Counted from the first letter of the stretch, positions 53,711-62,048 are shown. The stretch: DNA of 64,000 nt from Thiohalocapsa sp963704155 (GCA_963704155.1 CAVPHF010000019.1:21994-85993), one strand, 5' to 3'. Made by a program: numbers and translations. The notes: generated by a model not told the origin, from the sequence alone.

Positions 53711-55210
53711 TCAGGCGCTGGCAGCCACCGGTGCCGCGGCGTCGTCCGCATCGGACTTCTGCCAGGGCGCCTGCATGTTCTTCCAGCAGGGGTTGTTGAT
53801 GGTCATGTCCATGTCGCGGGCGAAGATGGCAAAGCCGTCATAGCCGTGGTACGGACCCGAGTAGTCCCATGAGTGCATCTGACGGAAGGGCACGCCCATC
53901 TTCTGGAAGATGTACTTTTCCTTGATGCCGGAGCCGATCAGATCGGGCTGCACGCGCTTGACGAACTCCTCGAACTCGTAGCCGGTCACATCGTCATAGA
54001 GCAGCGTCGAGTCGCCCATTTCCTTGACGGTGCGGTCGTAGTCGTCGTTGTGTGCGAACTCGTAGCCGGTGCCGACCACTTCCATGCCGAGGTCTTCATA
54101 GGCGCCGATGATGTGGCGCGGCCGCAGCCCGCCGACGTAGAGCATCACCCGCTTGCCTTGCAGGCGCGGACGGTACTTGGCGATCACCGCCTCATACTCG
54201 GCCTGGTACTTGGCGATCACCTTCTCGGCATTGGCCTTGATCTTGTCGTCGAAGCGCTCGGCGATGGCGCGCAGCGATTCGGCAATCTTGGTCGGGCCGA
54301 AGAAGTTGTACTCCATCCAAGGAATCCCGTACTTCTCTTCCATGTGCCGGCTGATGTAGTTCATCGAGCGGTAGCAGTGGATGAGGTTGAGCTTGACCTT
54401 CGGGGTCAGTTCCATTTCCGACAATGTGCCGTCGCCGGACCACTGTGCCACCACGCGCAGCCCCATCTCTTCGAGCAGGATGCGCGAGGCCCAGGCGTCG
54501 CCGCCGATGTTGTAGTCGCCGATCACGGCCACGTCATAGGGCGTGGTCTGGAAGGACTCGTCGCCATCGCGGTTGTGGATGACCCAGTCACGGATGGAGT
54601 CGTTGGCGATGTGATGGCCGAGCGATTGCGAGACGCCGCGGAAGCCCTCGCAGCGCACCGGCACCACCGGCTTTTCCAACTCCTTGGACTTCTTCTTCGC
54701 GACCGCCTCGATGTCGTCGCCGATCAGACCGATCGGGCACTCCGACTGCACCGAGACACCCTTGGCGAGCGGAAACAGGGTCTCGATCTCGGTGATGATC
54801 TTGTCCAACTTCTTGTCGCCACCGAAGACGATGTCCTTCTCCTGGAAGTCGGAGGTGAAGTTCATCGTGCCGAAGGTGTTCACGCCGGTCATGCCGACGT
54901 AGTAGTTCCGGCGGCCGGCTCGCGAGTATTGGCCGCAGCCCACCGGGCCGTGGGAGATGTGCACCATGTCCTTGATCGGGCCCCAGACCACACCCTTGGA
55001 GCCGGCGTAGGCACAACCGCGCACGGTCATGACGCCCGGCAGGGACTTGCGGTTGGAGGTGATGCACTTCTTCGACTGCTCGACCGAAGGGTCGTTGACG
55101 GCCAGGTGCTTGGCGCGGTCTTTCTGCGCCTTCGCTGGATAGACTTCGAGCACCTCTTGGATGAGCGCCTGGGTCTCTTCACGGGTCAGGTTCGGCTTTT
55201 CGGCTGCCAT
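53711..55210 (-). CDS. nifD: Nitrogenase MoFe protein alpha chain
   Basis: 499 residues, intact. P-cluster Cys lie in V-R-G-C-A-Y-A-G, G-P-V-G-C-G-Q-Y-S and S-E-C-P-I-G-L. The FeMo-cofactor Cys is in L-I-H-C-Y-R-S-M-N-Y and the His ligand in M-H-S-W-D-Y-S-G-P-Y-H-G. With NifK it forms the N2-reducing site. M-A-A-E-K-P-N-L-T at 55210 is the start, since the in-frame upstream extension is not NifD-like. Confidence 0.98.
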   Translation of the reverse strand: MAAEKPNLTREETQALIQEVLEVYPAKAQKDRAKHLAVNDPSVEQSKKCITSNRKSLPGVMTVRGCAYAGSKGVVWGPIKDMVHISHGPVGCGQYSRAGRRNYYVGMTGVNTFGTMNFTSDFQEKDIVFGGDKKLDKIITEIETLFPLAKGVSVQSECPIGLIGDDIEAVAKKKSKELEKPVVPVRCEGFRGVSQSLGHHIANDSIRDWVIHNRDGDESFQTTPYDVAVIGDYNIGGDAWASRILLEEMGLRVVAQWSGDGTLSEMELTPKVKLNLIHCYRSMNYISRHMEEKYGIPWMEYNFFGPTKIAESLRAIAERFDDKIKANAEKVIAKYQAEYEAVIAKYRPRLQGKRVMLYVGGLRPRHIIGAYEDLGMEVVGTGYEFAHNDDYDRTVKEMGDSTLLYDDVTGYEFEEFVKRVQPDLIGSGIKEKYIFQKMGVPFRQMHSWDYSGPYHGYDGFAIFARDMDMTINNPCWKNMQAPWQKSDADDAAAPVAASA

Positions 55211-55229
55211 ATCGGCTTTCCTCTCAGCG

Positions 55230-55248
55230 GCGCCGCTAATCCGCGGAC
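55230..55248. repeat. 19-bp nif intergenic repeat, copy 2 (nifH-nifD gap)
   Basis: Identical 19 bases to copy 1 at 53572. Here it sits inside a longer inverted repeat (AGCGGC ... GCCGCT) that could stabilise nifH mRNA. Confidence 0.8.
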
Positions 55249-55334
55249 GGCCGCTCGTTGAAGAACGAATGGGTGTTCTCTCCCCGCTGGGAGAGCAAAA
55301 CGACACGGGGGCGGGCGCTGCCGCCCTTGGGCGA

Positions 55335-56216
55335 TCAGGCGGCGACTTCGGCTTCTGCCGTCTTGCCGACGATGCTCTCGTCTTCCTCGTCCATCAGACC
55401 AAAGTCCATCAGCAGATCTTCCAGCGCGTCCATGGTGATCGGCGTCGGGATGACGAACATCGTGTTGTCGATGATCTTCTGCGCCAGCTTGCGGTACTCG
55501 TCCGCCTGGTTGGCTTTCGGGTCGTACTCGATCACGGTCATGCGGCGGATCTCGGCGCGCTGCACGACGTTGTCACGCGGAACGAAGTGGATCATCTGGG
55601 TGCCGAGCTGGCGCGCCAGCTCCATGATCAGCTCGTCTTCACGGGCCGTGTTGCGGCTGTTGCAGATCAGGCCGGCCAGGCGCACGCCGCCGGAGCTGGC
55701 GTACTTCACGATGCCCTTGGAGATGTTGTTGGCCGCGTACATGGCCATCATTTCGCCGGAGCAGACGATGTAGATCTCCTGCGCCTTGTTCTCGCGGATG
55801 GGCATGGCGAAGCCGCCGCAGACCACGTCGCCGAGCACGTCGTAGAAGACGAAGTCGAGGTCGGCCTCGTAGGCACCTTCTTCTTCCAGGAAGTTGATGG
55901 CGGTGATGACGCCGCGGCCGGCGCAGCCGACGCCGGGCTCAGGGCCGCCGGACTCGACGCACTTGATGTCGCCGTAGCCGACCTTCAGCACGTCCTCGAG
56001 CTCCAGGTCTTCGACCGAACCCGCCTCGGCGGCCATCTCCATGATGGTATTCTGTGCCTTGGCATGCAGGATCAGACGCGTCGAGTCGGCCTTCGGGTCG
56101 CAGCCGACGATCATGACCTTCTTACCGAGCTCGGCCAGGCCGGCGACGAGATTCTGGGTGGTCGTGGATTTGCCGATACCGCCCTTGCCGTAAATTGCGC
56201 ATTGACGCAGTGCCAT
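55335..56216 (-). CDS. nifH: Nitrogenase iron protein
   Basis: 293 residues, intact. The P-loop is G-K-G-G-I-G-K-S-T. The 4Fe-4S Cys lie in G-V-G-C-A-G-R-G-V and D-V-V-C-G-G-F. The Arg in G-C-A-G-R-G-V-I is the known target of DraT ADP-ribosylation. It delivers electrons and ATP energy to NifDK. Sigma54 promoter and NifA site upstream. It heads nifH-D-K-T-fdx-nafY, with draT divergent. Confidence 0.99.
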   Translation of the reverse strand: MALRQCAIYGKGGIGKSTTTQNLVAGLAELGKKVMIVGCDPKADSTRLILHAKAQNTIMEMAAEAGSVEDLELEDVLKVGYGDIKCVESGGPEPGVGCAGRGVITAINFLEEEGAYEADLDFVFYDVLGDVVCGGFAMPIRENKAQEIYIVCSGEMMAMYAANNISKGIVKYASSGGVRLAGLICNSRNTAREDELIMELARQLGTQMIHFVPRDNVVQRAEIRRMTVIEYDPKANQADEYRKLAQKIIDNTMFVIPTPITMDALEDLLMDFGLMDEEDESIVGKTAEAEVAA

Positions 56217-56276
56217 GGGGTTCTCCCGGTTGTTCGCCCGTCAGGGCGGTGGATAATTTCGCGTTCACTGGGAGGA

Positions 56277-56293
56277 AAGCAACAGCCGTGCCA
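56277..56293 (-). promoter_or_regulatory. Sigma54 (-24/-12) promoter of nifH
   Basis: On the minus strand TGGCAC-GGCTG-TTGCTT is a perfect -24/-12 element, about 60 bases before the nifH ATG. Confidence 0.93.
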
Positions 56294-56392
56294 GAGCGCC
56301 ATTGACTGGATAAGCCAATGATGCGTCTTGCGAATTATCCGAGACGCGAGCGTCGCCGGGTTGGTAGGATAGGCGACAAAGCCCCCGCCGCT

Positions 56393-56408
56393 TGTACGCA
56401 TAACAACA
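56393..56408. promoter_or_regulatory. NifA upstream activator site for nifH
   Basis: TGT-ACGCATAACA-ACA, a TGT-N10-ACA site about 100 bases upstream of the nifH -24 box. It also lies 35 bases before the probable draT start, so it may touch both genes. Confidence 0.7.
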
Positions 56409-56442
56409 GCCGGGCCCGCGACAGGGTCCGCTACCTCGCCCG

Positions 56443-57355
56443 ATGCCGTCTCGGGCGGCCGCCGTCGGACCGCAGGACCATGCCCAGTCACGCCAGTTCT
56501 CAGTCAACTCGTTCTATGCGCTCAAGGGTCTCGGCCCAGTCACCGTCGATGCCTTCCGCCGCGCGCCTGTCGATCAACCGCTGTAACCTCCCGGCCGTCA
56601 TCCTGGGCGGCCTCACCTATCAGCGGCATCCGGTGCCGCTGGAGATCGACGGCATCCGCGCCTTTCACGGCGATCTGTTCCAGCTACTGAAGCCGATCAA
56701 AGTTCATCGCGAGCGCGCCGAATGCTTCGTCGACTACATGTCGGTGCATTTCTGTCTCGACGATCTCGAAGAGGCGGGGCTGTCGCCCGGGCGGGTGCGC
56801 AAGGCGCGCCGCAATGCCAACTATCTGCGCATGGTCCGCGGCTGGTCGTTCGATTCCGACGGCCGCGAGGGTGCGGTGCTCAAGCACTGGGTCGAGACCC
56901 GCTTCGGCCTGCTGGCGCGCCATCATGGCGGCCCGTTGGATGGCCGCGACAGCGATGCCTATCACCGCTACCTGGCCGAGGGCAGTCGCGGCCTCTACGC
57001 GACCAATGCCCTAGAGGCCCAGTTGGACCTGCTCTACACCTATTGCCAGTACGAGTTGACCCGTCAGCACCCGGACGAGACTCACCTGACTCTGTACCGG
57101 GGCACCAACCGCATCGATGAGCACGAGGTGTTGGAGCGCGGCGGCGACCGTCGCTATCGCGTGCTGCTGAACAATCTGAACAGCTTCACCAGTGCTCGCG
57201 AGCGTGCCGACGAGTTTGGCGACTACATCCTGGAGACCCAGGTGCCGATGCCCAAGATCCTGTTCTACAACAGTCTGCTGCCGGGCATGCTGAAGGGCGA
57301 GGACGAGTGCGTCGTCATCGGCGGGGTCTATGAGGTTGCGATCGGTACGCTTTGA
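56443..57355 (+). CDS. draT: NAD(+)-dinitrogenase-reductase ADP-ribosyltransferase DraT (probable frameshift near start)
   Basis: The body (N-R-C-N-L-P-A-V-I-L-G-G-L ... L-T-L-Y-R-G-T-N-R-I ... N-S-F-T-S ... E-F-G-D-Y-I-L-E to the stop) is a full DraT core, which inactivates NifH by ADP-ribosylating Arg when light or nitrogen status changes. The frame upstream of about 56575 is open but shadow-like. The other frame starts at ATG 56443 and reads N-S-F-Y-A-L-K-G-L-G-P-V-T-V-D-A-F-R-R-A, which looks like true protein, until one extra base near 56561-56572. I infer one frameshift. If there is none, the start is uncertain. DraG is not in the window. Confidence 0.82.
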
Positions 57356-57412
57356 TGCTTGGCACGGTCGCGGATACTTGGGCGAAGGCCAGCCCTATCT
57401 GGCGGTCCCAGG
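57036..57412. repeat. 377-bp direct repeat, copy 1 (draT 3' end)
   Basis: The last 320 bases of draT and 57 bases beyond the stop recur at 63619-63995 without gaps. Four mismatches, all at third codon positions. Confidence 0.95.
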
Positions 57413-57992
57413 GGCCTGACTCACCGAGGTGATCTGGTGTTGACGGGCTTTGCATTCGTCGGATCAGTGCGCGCTCACCGGCATTTGCCCAAGCGAATCT
57501 GATCTGCGGAACAGCGGCATTGCTGCGTTGCAGCATACAAGCATTTACGCGCTCTTTTTCCGGCAGATTCGGACTGATCTCCGTCAATATACGGTCCGAG
57601 CTTGAAAAAATCGGCATGTCCACAGTGCCTGTGGATAACGCTGTGGATTAACTTTTCGGTTCCTTGTCGGGCCAATGATTTGCGATAGTTTTTCTTGGAT
57701 TGGTCAAATTTTGATCAACTGATTTTGCATAGGGATTCATGCAGATACGGCATATTACCGGATAGCGATAGCGTGAATTGGCACACAGGAAGGTCAGGCC
57801 GATGTCAAGCGCCGCCTATGCACAACCGGTCGGAAATCCGCCTCCGACTCAGCCCTGCGGTATTGGGCCGCGCGGAGTTTCCCGAGCGGGTTGTCAGTGG
57901 GAAGGTGGTGGGTGATCTGGCCTACAATCGGGCGGCGGCTAGGATCACAAGCCTCGATATTCCCATGCTCATCTCCCAATCTCCGCCTGGTG
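57413..57992. other. AT-richer gap with paired DnaA-box-like sites
   Basis: About 580 bases with no gene recognised. TGTGGATAA (57630-57638, exact complement of the DnaA box) is followed three bases later by TGTGGATTA (57642-57650, one mismatch). An AT-rich stretch to about 57730 comes next. This could be a DnaA-binding or replication-related site, or chance. Confidence 0.45.
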
Positions 57993-58601
57993 CTAGTTGT
58001 CACTACGCAACTCAAGCCCAAACGGCGGCACGAATTCGTCGTAGAGGTTAATCGATGGTCGCTTTGGATGGAAACGCGTCCACCGGGTCAGGATAAGAAA
58101 TCTGTGTTGCAACCGATGCTCGATGGCGTATCGACTGAAATTCGTTCTCCAGGTCGATTGCGGTGTGATGGTGATCGGAGCGTCGCTGGCGGGAACAAAG
58201 ACGTCGCCCCGATCGTCAGCCCACGCTTGCCTGATCAATCCCGTCGCCGTGTCACTGTCGGACATACGTGCAGGTATGTAGGCCGTGCCGGTGCAGTCGT
58301 CTGTGGTGAAATAGAGACCGAAGTGCGCGAATACCAGGTGTTCCCGGTCCGGAAGATAAAGGCGGAGTTGGAACACCCTCGGGCCGTCAACCACTCCAAC
58401 ATACACTTCCGGTTTGCTTAGGCTTACGGATGAGCTGCTTTCGTCTAGCGCGCGGCCAACGGTTTTGCCAGTGGCGTCGACGACCATGACGACATCCTTC
58501 TCGCTGAGGGTAAACAAGGATTCTTGTGCGGCGATCGAGCCCGGCACGGCGAGCAATCCGATACAAGTAGCAGCTGCAGCGACTCCGGTCTTCTTCATCA
58601 T
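57993..58601 (-). CDS. Exported protein of a tandem family (member A), unknown
   Basis: About 202 residues with a clear signal peptide (M-M-K-K-T-G then a hydrophobic core, cut near S-I-A-A-Q-E). The mature part begins E-S-L-F-T-L-S-E-K-D-V-V-M-V-V-D-A-T-G-K-T-V-G and has T-T-D-D-C-T-G, D-D-R-G-D-V-F-V-P and a final F-V-P-P-F. The next gene shares all of these. GGAGAG precedes the start. No known family is recognised. It is probably periplasmic or secreted. Confidence 0.7.
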   Translation of the reverse strand: MMKKTGVAAAATCIGLLAVPGSIAAQESLFTLSEKDVVMVVDATGKTVGRALDESSSSVSLSKPEVYVGVVDGPRVFQLRLYLPDREHLVFAHFGLYFTTDDCTGTAYIPARMSDSDTATGLIRQAWADDRGDVFVPASDAPITITPQSTWRTNFSRYAIEHRLQHRFLILTRWTRFHPKRPSINLYDEFVPPFGLELRSDN

Positions 58602-58730
58602 CCATTCTCTCCGATATTGAAAACGTCCAAGCGGCGACCAAGCGGTGGGCGCCCGCTTGCACAGGACCTTGTCTGGCCCTACGTGTACCTGCGAGAGGGG
58701 CACGCGTGAGCGCGACAAGGTTACTAAACG

Positions 58731-59285
58731 TTAGTCGATAGACATGACTTGAAGCGAATAAGGCGGTGGGAAGCGGTCATAGAAGTTCGTGCTCGTTCGC
58801 TGGAGCTGCATGTGCGTGTAAGGACTGGCATCAAGGGAAGTGTTGCATTGCGAGGGGGCATCCGGCGTCCAACTTCGACTTGATCCGCGGGCAATGGTTA
58901 CGGGAGCGCCGGTCGGGACCCATACATCCCCCACGTCATCGACCACGGCTCTTTGGATTAATCGGTCAGGACCCCACCAAACATAAGGCACACCGGAGCA
59001 GTCATCTGTCAAATAGCTGACCCATGTTTCTTCCGAGTAGACTGAAGTTCTTTGAACTCCAACAGATACATCATAAACTTTGGAACCGTCGACAAAGCCG
59101 ATCCTTACGGAAGGCGACTCGAGGTACCCGTCGTACACTGGTCCGAGCGGTTTACCGGTGGAGTCGACCACGAACAGGACACTGCGCTCGCTGAGCGTGT
59201 AGAAAGCCTCTTGTGCCATGGCGGCACTCGGCCCTCCGAACATGATGAAATAACTTAACAGCAAAACTAGAGCACGGATGCGCAT
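58731..59285 (-). CDS. Exported protein of a tandem family (member B), unknown
   Basis: 184 residues with a signal peptide (R-A-L-V-L-L-L-S-Y-F, cut near A-A-M-A-Q-E). The mature part follows the same plan as member A: E-A-F-Y-T-L-S-E-R-S-V-L-F-V-V-D-S-T-G-K-P-L-G, V-D-G-S-K-V, L-T-D-D-C-S-G-V-P-Y, D-D-V-G-D-V-W-V-P and F-P-P-P-Y-S-L. A single diagnostic Cys (D-D-C) is shared, and this copy has one more near the C-terminus. GGGAG precedes the start. The pair arose by tandem duplication. Function unknown. Confidence 0.72.
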   Translation of the reverse strand: MRIRALVLLLSYFIMFGGPSAAMAQEAFYTLSERSVLFVVDSTGKPLGPVYDGYLESPSVRIGFVDGSKVYDVSVGVQRTSVYSEETWVSYLTDDCSGVPYVWWGPDRLIQRAVVDDVGDVWVPTGAPVTIARGSSRSWTPDAPSQCNTSLDASPYTHMQLQRTSTNFYDRFPPPYSLQVMSID

Positions 59286-59934
59286 ACTGAAACTCCCAAG
59301 TGTTGTCTGGCACAGGGGGTAGGGGGAGTCTTCAGGGGCAGGCCAGCATTCTCTACCATAGTCGACACAAGGAATTTTGCAACTGGCCGGTAGTTTTCTG
59401 GCTACCTGCCGACCACGGAAGCAACGTCCAGCATGAGCAGCTTCCCCGACCGTTTATAGTCACGTCCATGTCGACTCCCGCGTGAGCGACTGCGCGATAG
59501 CACTGCTTCTCGAACCGAACCGGGACGGTCGTCATGACGACGATCCATCGCACTCGAATCAGCCTGCAGAGCGGGATTTTACATTGATAGCTTAGCCACT
59601 TAGCAGTTTCACGTCTGCCGAACTGCTGCAAAACCTGCCCACGGTCGACCCCGCCTACGCGCTGCTTTCCGCCCCGGCGAGGCGCTCCACAACCGACGAT
59701 GCCACTCTGAGAGGCCGTCCGATAACGTTAGATCGGCCCAGTTTCCCGTCCCCCGGCACACCCAGCGCCAATCCAATCGAGCACTGTCTTAATCGCGGCG
59801 CTCAATCCCGTCGGCTCGACTAAGGCGGTCGCGCGTTGCTTTAGAGTCGTCGACTAAAGTATGGCTCGCACCCCTGCGAGACTTCCCTAAATCCCTTAAA
59901 GGATTCTTAAAAGAATTCTTTATAGGTGACTCGT
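59286..59934. other. Intergenic region, no gene recognised
   Basis: About 650 bases between member B and the terminator-like hairpin. Short frames on both strands have no similarity. Near 59897 an imperfect palindrome (GGATTCTT-AA-AAGAATTC) lies in an AT-rich patch. Confidence 0.45.
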
Positions 59935-59959
59935 GCCCGCCACCCGGCGGGTTTTTTTT
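59935..59959 (+). terminator. Terminator-like hairpin just before a start codon
   Basis: CCCGCC-ACCC-GGCGGG followed by eight T residues. It ends 18 bases before the ATG at 59978, so it may act as an attenuator for that gene or end an upstream transcript. Confidence 0.85.
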
Positions 59960-59977
59960 GGCCCGGAGAAAACACCC

Positions 59978-60331
59978 ATGCTGCATTTCAAACGCCTTTC
60001 CGACCTAAACTAACTTGCGCCCTCTGATCCTGCCTACCCGCACATTAAGCGCCTTATCGAAACCTGCATCCTGCCGTTCCCGGACTACGATCCATCCAAT
60101 GAGGGGTGGATTATTCTAGTGGGGCAGGACGATGTCGACAAGCCTCTTTCCGAGCTTGGCTGGGAAGACCGACTGATCGATCTGCCTTGGGAAGCCAATC
60201 GAAAGGTCGATAGCTGGTTTGAGTGCGTGCCGATCTGTAATAACGAATTCGGGATCGTCTTCCTGAACACCGACGCACCTTGGCTTCCCGGTGATCTTCG
60301 CAAGCAGATCGAGTTCTATATCGGTCCATGA
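59978..60331 (+). pseudogene. Hypothetical gene with in-frame stop at codon 12
   Basis: An ATG with GGAG upstream opens a 118-codon frame whose 12th codon is TAA (60011-60013). Beyond it the frame runs clean to 60331 and looks like coding sequence, with acidic and aromatic composition (D-Y-D-P-S-N-E-G-W-I-I-L-V-G-Q-D-D-V). It also has two Cys near residues 84-88. No family recognised. Either a nonsense mutation, or translation starts downstream of the stop (the next ATG in frame is absent, so a GTG near 60118 is possible). Confidence 0.6.
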
Positions 60332-60379
60332 TTCGGGCGTTTTCCCATCTTATCTGAACCAACAACAGCGGAGGAACCA

Positions 60380-60784
60380 ATGACAACTGACGACCGGCAC
60401 GTATTGAAGCAGGCTACCTGCCCGAGCCTCTCGGGTGCATCGACCCTGACCTACGAGATCGCCGCCGATGCCAACGGCGCTCTGTATTTCCGCATCACCG
60501 GCAACAGCGGCGGCGGAGTGTTCAGCGAGGAATGGGTCGCCTGGAGCGCGATCGAGCCGGCACTCGCCGATTCACCGGTCACCGCCGGCAGCCTGAAGCG
60601 GGCACGCGTCTGCAAGGGCAAGAGCGCGAATACCCCAGGCTTCCTGCTGGCGGTGCTGAAGGCCGAGGGGCTGGTGATGCCGCTAGAGCAGGGCGGGCAT
60701 ACCAGCGCCGATTCGGCCGCGTGGCTGGCGGAGATGCAGGCGCTCGTCCAGGGCGAGCCACCCAGGCCACGGCGTAAGCGCTGA
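60380..60784 (+). CDS. Hypothetical protein, 134 residues
   Basis: A strong GGAGG lies before the ATG. The middle carries G-A-L-Y-F-R-I-T-G-N-S-G-G-G-V-F-S-E-E-W-V. The C-terminus is Pro/Arg-rich (P-P-R-P-R-R-K-R). No signal peptide or membrane segment. First of three tightly packed small plus-strand genes. I do not recognise it. The context resembles mobile-element cargo. Confidence 0.65.
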   Translation: MTTDDRHVLKQATCPSLSGASTLTYEIAADANGALYFRITGNSGGGVFSEEWVAWSAIEPALADSPVTAGSLKRARVCKGKSANTPGFLLAVLKAEGLVMPLEQGGHTSADSAAWLAEMQALVQGEPPRPRRKR

Positions 60785-60785
60785 C

Positions 60786-60944
60786 ATGCTGCCGCTGCTG
60801 ATTGCCGCGACGGCATTGGTGCTGGCCTCGCCGCAGACCCGCGGCTACGGCCTGCCGCTGTTTGCGCTGCTGCTCTGGCTACACCCGGCCGTGTTCATCG
60901 GCCTGCTCCTGTTCCTTGCCGTCGTCCACCTAATCCTGAACTGA
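60786..60944 (+). CDS. Very small membrane protein (52 residues)
   Basis: Starts two bases after the previous stop. It is almost wholly hydrophobic: M-L-P-L-L-I-A-A-T-A-L-V-L-A-S, then a short loop P-Q-T-R-G-Y-G, then L-P-L-F-A-L-L-L-W-L-H-P and a last helix ending V-V-H-L-I-L-N. Two or three inner-membrane helices. No family recognised. Confidence 0.6.
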   Translation: MLPLLIAATALVLASPQTRGYGLPLFALLLWLHPAVFIGLLLFLAVVHLILN

Positions 60945-60953
60945 GGTGACCCT

Positions 60954-61070
60954 ATGCTTGATGTCCTGCTTGCCGTGCTCGATCTGGATTATTCAGCGGA
61001 TCTGCTGCCCTATGTGCTGGCAGAGCAGTTCCAGCTTCACGGATTGAGTGACCCCGCCGACCTGTCCTAG
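60954..61070 (+). CDS. Very small protein (38 residues)
   Basis: ATG at 60954 with GGTGA upstream, nine bases after the previous stop. It is Leu/Asp-rich (M-L-D-V-L-L-A-V-L-D-L-D-Y-S-A-D), likely an amphipathic helix. The tight spacing with its neighbour supports translation. Unknown. Confidence 0.5.
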   Translation: MLDVLLAVLDLDYSADLLPYVLAEQFQLHGLSDPADLS

Positions 61071-61283
61071 ACCGCAAGCCCCTTCCGCTCAGTGTCGAAA
61101 GCAGCTTCGTTGCTGAGGCCGGCTTGCGCCTTTGAGGACCACTGACGCCAACGGCTCGCCGCCTCAGGGGCGAGCACGCGAGCCCGTCGTTCAGTGAGGC
61201 GAAGACAGGCATGAGCCGAACTGGAAAGCGTGAAAGTGCCCTTCCTATTCGGCGCAAACAGTCGATGCTCAACGGCTTCGTTT

Positions 61284-62048
61284 CTATCGGCCCTCTAGCT
61301 TCTCGAAACTACCAACCCGCGTTTCAAACACGGGGAAGGACGGGTGGCCGAGAGCAACGTATATGTTGACGTAGTACCAGGAATTGCTCTGAGCTTCCAT
61401 CGGGAGGCTGATTTGGAGAGCGAATGGTGTCTCTCCAGGCGGTAAGGTAAACAACTCGGGGCCTAGATAGGTCCACTCGCCATACTCAGAATACACTCGT
61501 CCGACATAGTTAATGTCGAAATCCACGTCTAGGGTGACCCAGTAATAGATTTCCAGGTCCATTCCGGTATCGTTTACTGCGGTCCCGTAGACGTACACGT
61601 CACCGCCTTCGTGCAGCATCACGTCAGGATAAATGTCAAGGTTGTCCAGATACAGCCATTTTGTATCCAGCGCAATATCCAAGAAATGATCGCTTCCGGC
61701 TGTGACAACAAGTTCAGCCTTATCGGCGAATTGAGCAACATCGTCGTAGTACTCGGAAATATGCTTGTCTCCGCGCGGATAAGTGCGAACATAATAGGTG
61801 CCGTCCGCTACGTCCCCGAAGTCGAAGTCACCGAATTCATTGGTGCTGGCATCGGCTTGGTAGCTCCAACTCGATCCCTCCGCCTTATAGAGGTTCACGT
61901 CGGCATTCGCTAAGGGGTCACTTAACTCATCATGTACATTACCGCTGATTGTCCCTGCCGTCGCCATTGGCGCAAAGGCGGCTTCTGCGGTGCACATCAT
62001 GATTAGGATTACTGATAATTCAGCGACCTTCCGTCCCAAGGTCTTCAT
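61284..62048 (-). CDS. Exported protein with a carboxypeptidase-regulatory-like beta domain
   Basis: About 254 residues. A signal peptide (V-I-L-I-M-M-C-T-A ... A-F-A-P-M-A-T-A) is followed by G-T-I-S-G-N-V-H-D-E-L-S-D-P-L-A-N-A-D-V and D-F-G-D-V-A-D-G-T-Y-Y-V-R-T. This is the pattern of CarboxypepD_reg/Cna-B-like sandwich domains in surface and secreted proteins. The rest is Tyr/Asp-rich beta sequence with no enzyme motif, so binding or structure is more likely than catalysis. The ATG at 62048 has GGAGG upstream. Lower GC than the core genes. Confidence 0.7.
   Translation of the reverse strand: MKTLGRKVAELSVILIMMCTAEAAFAPMATAGTISGNVHDELSDPLANADVNLYKAEGSSWSYQADASTNEFGDFDFGDVADGTYYVRTYPRGDKHISEYYDDVAQFADKAELVVTAGSDHFLDIALDTKWLYLDNLDIYPDVMLHEGGDVYVYGTAVNDTGMDLEIYYWVTLDVDFDINYVGRVYSEYGEWTYLGPELFTLPPGETPFALQISLPMEAQSNSWYYVNIYVALGHPSFPVFETRVGSFEKLEGR

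Noticed and set aside
53873..55261. 462-codon plus-strand frame opposite nifD
   Set aside because: Antisense to nifD. His/Val/Asp-rich composition mirrors the opposite codons.
57630..57650. Calling the DnaA-box pair a chromosome origin
   Set aside because: Only two boxes, no dnaA, gidA or parAB nearby, and too few sites for oriC.
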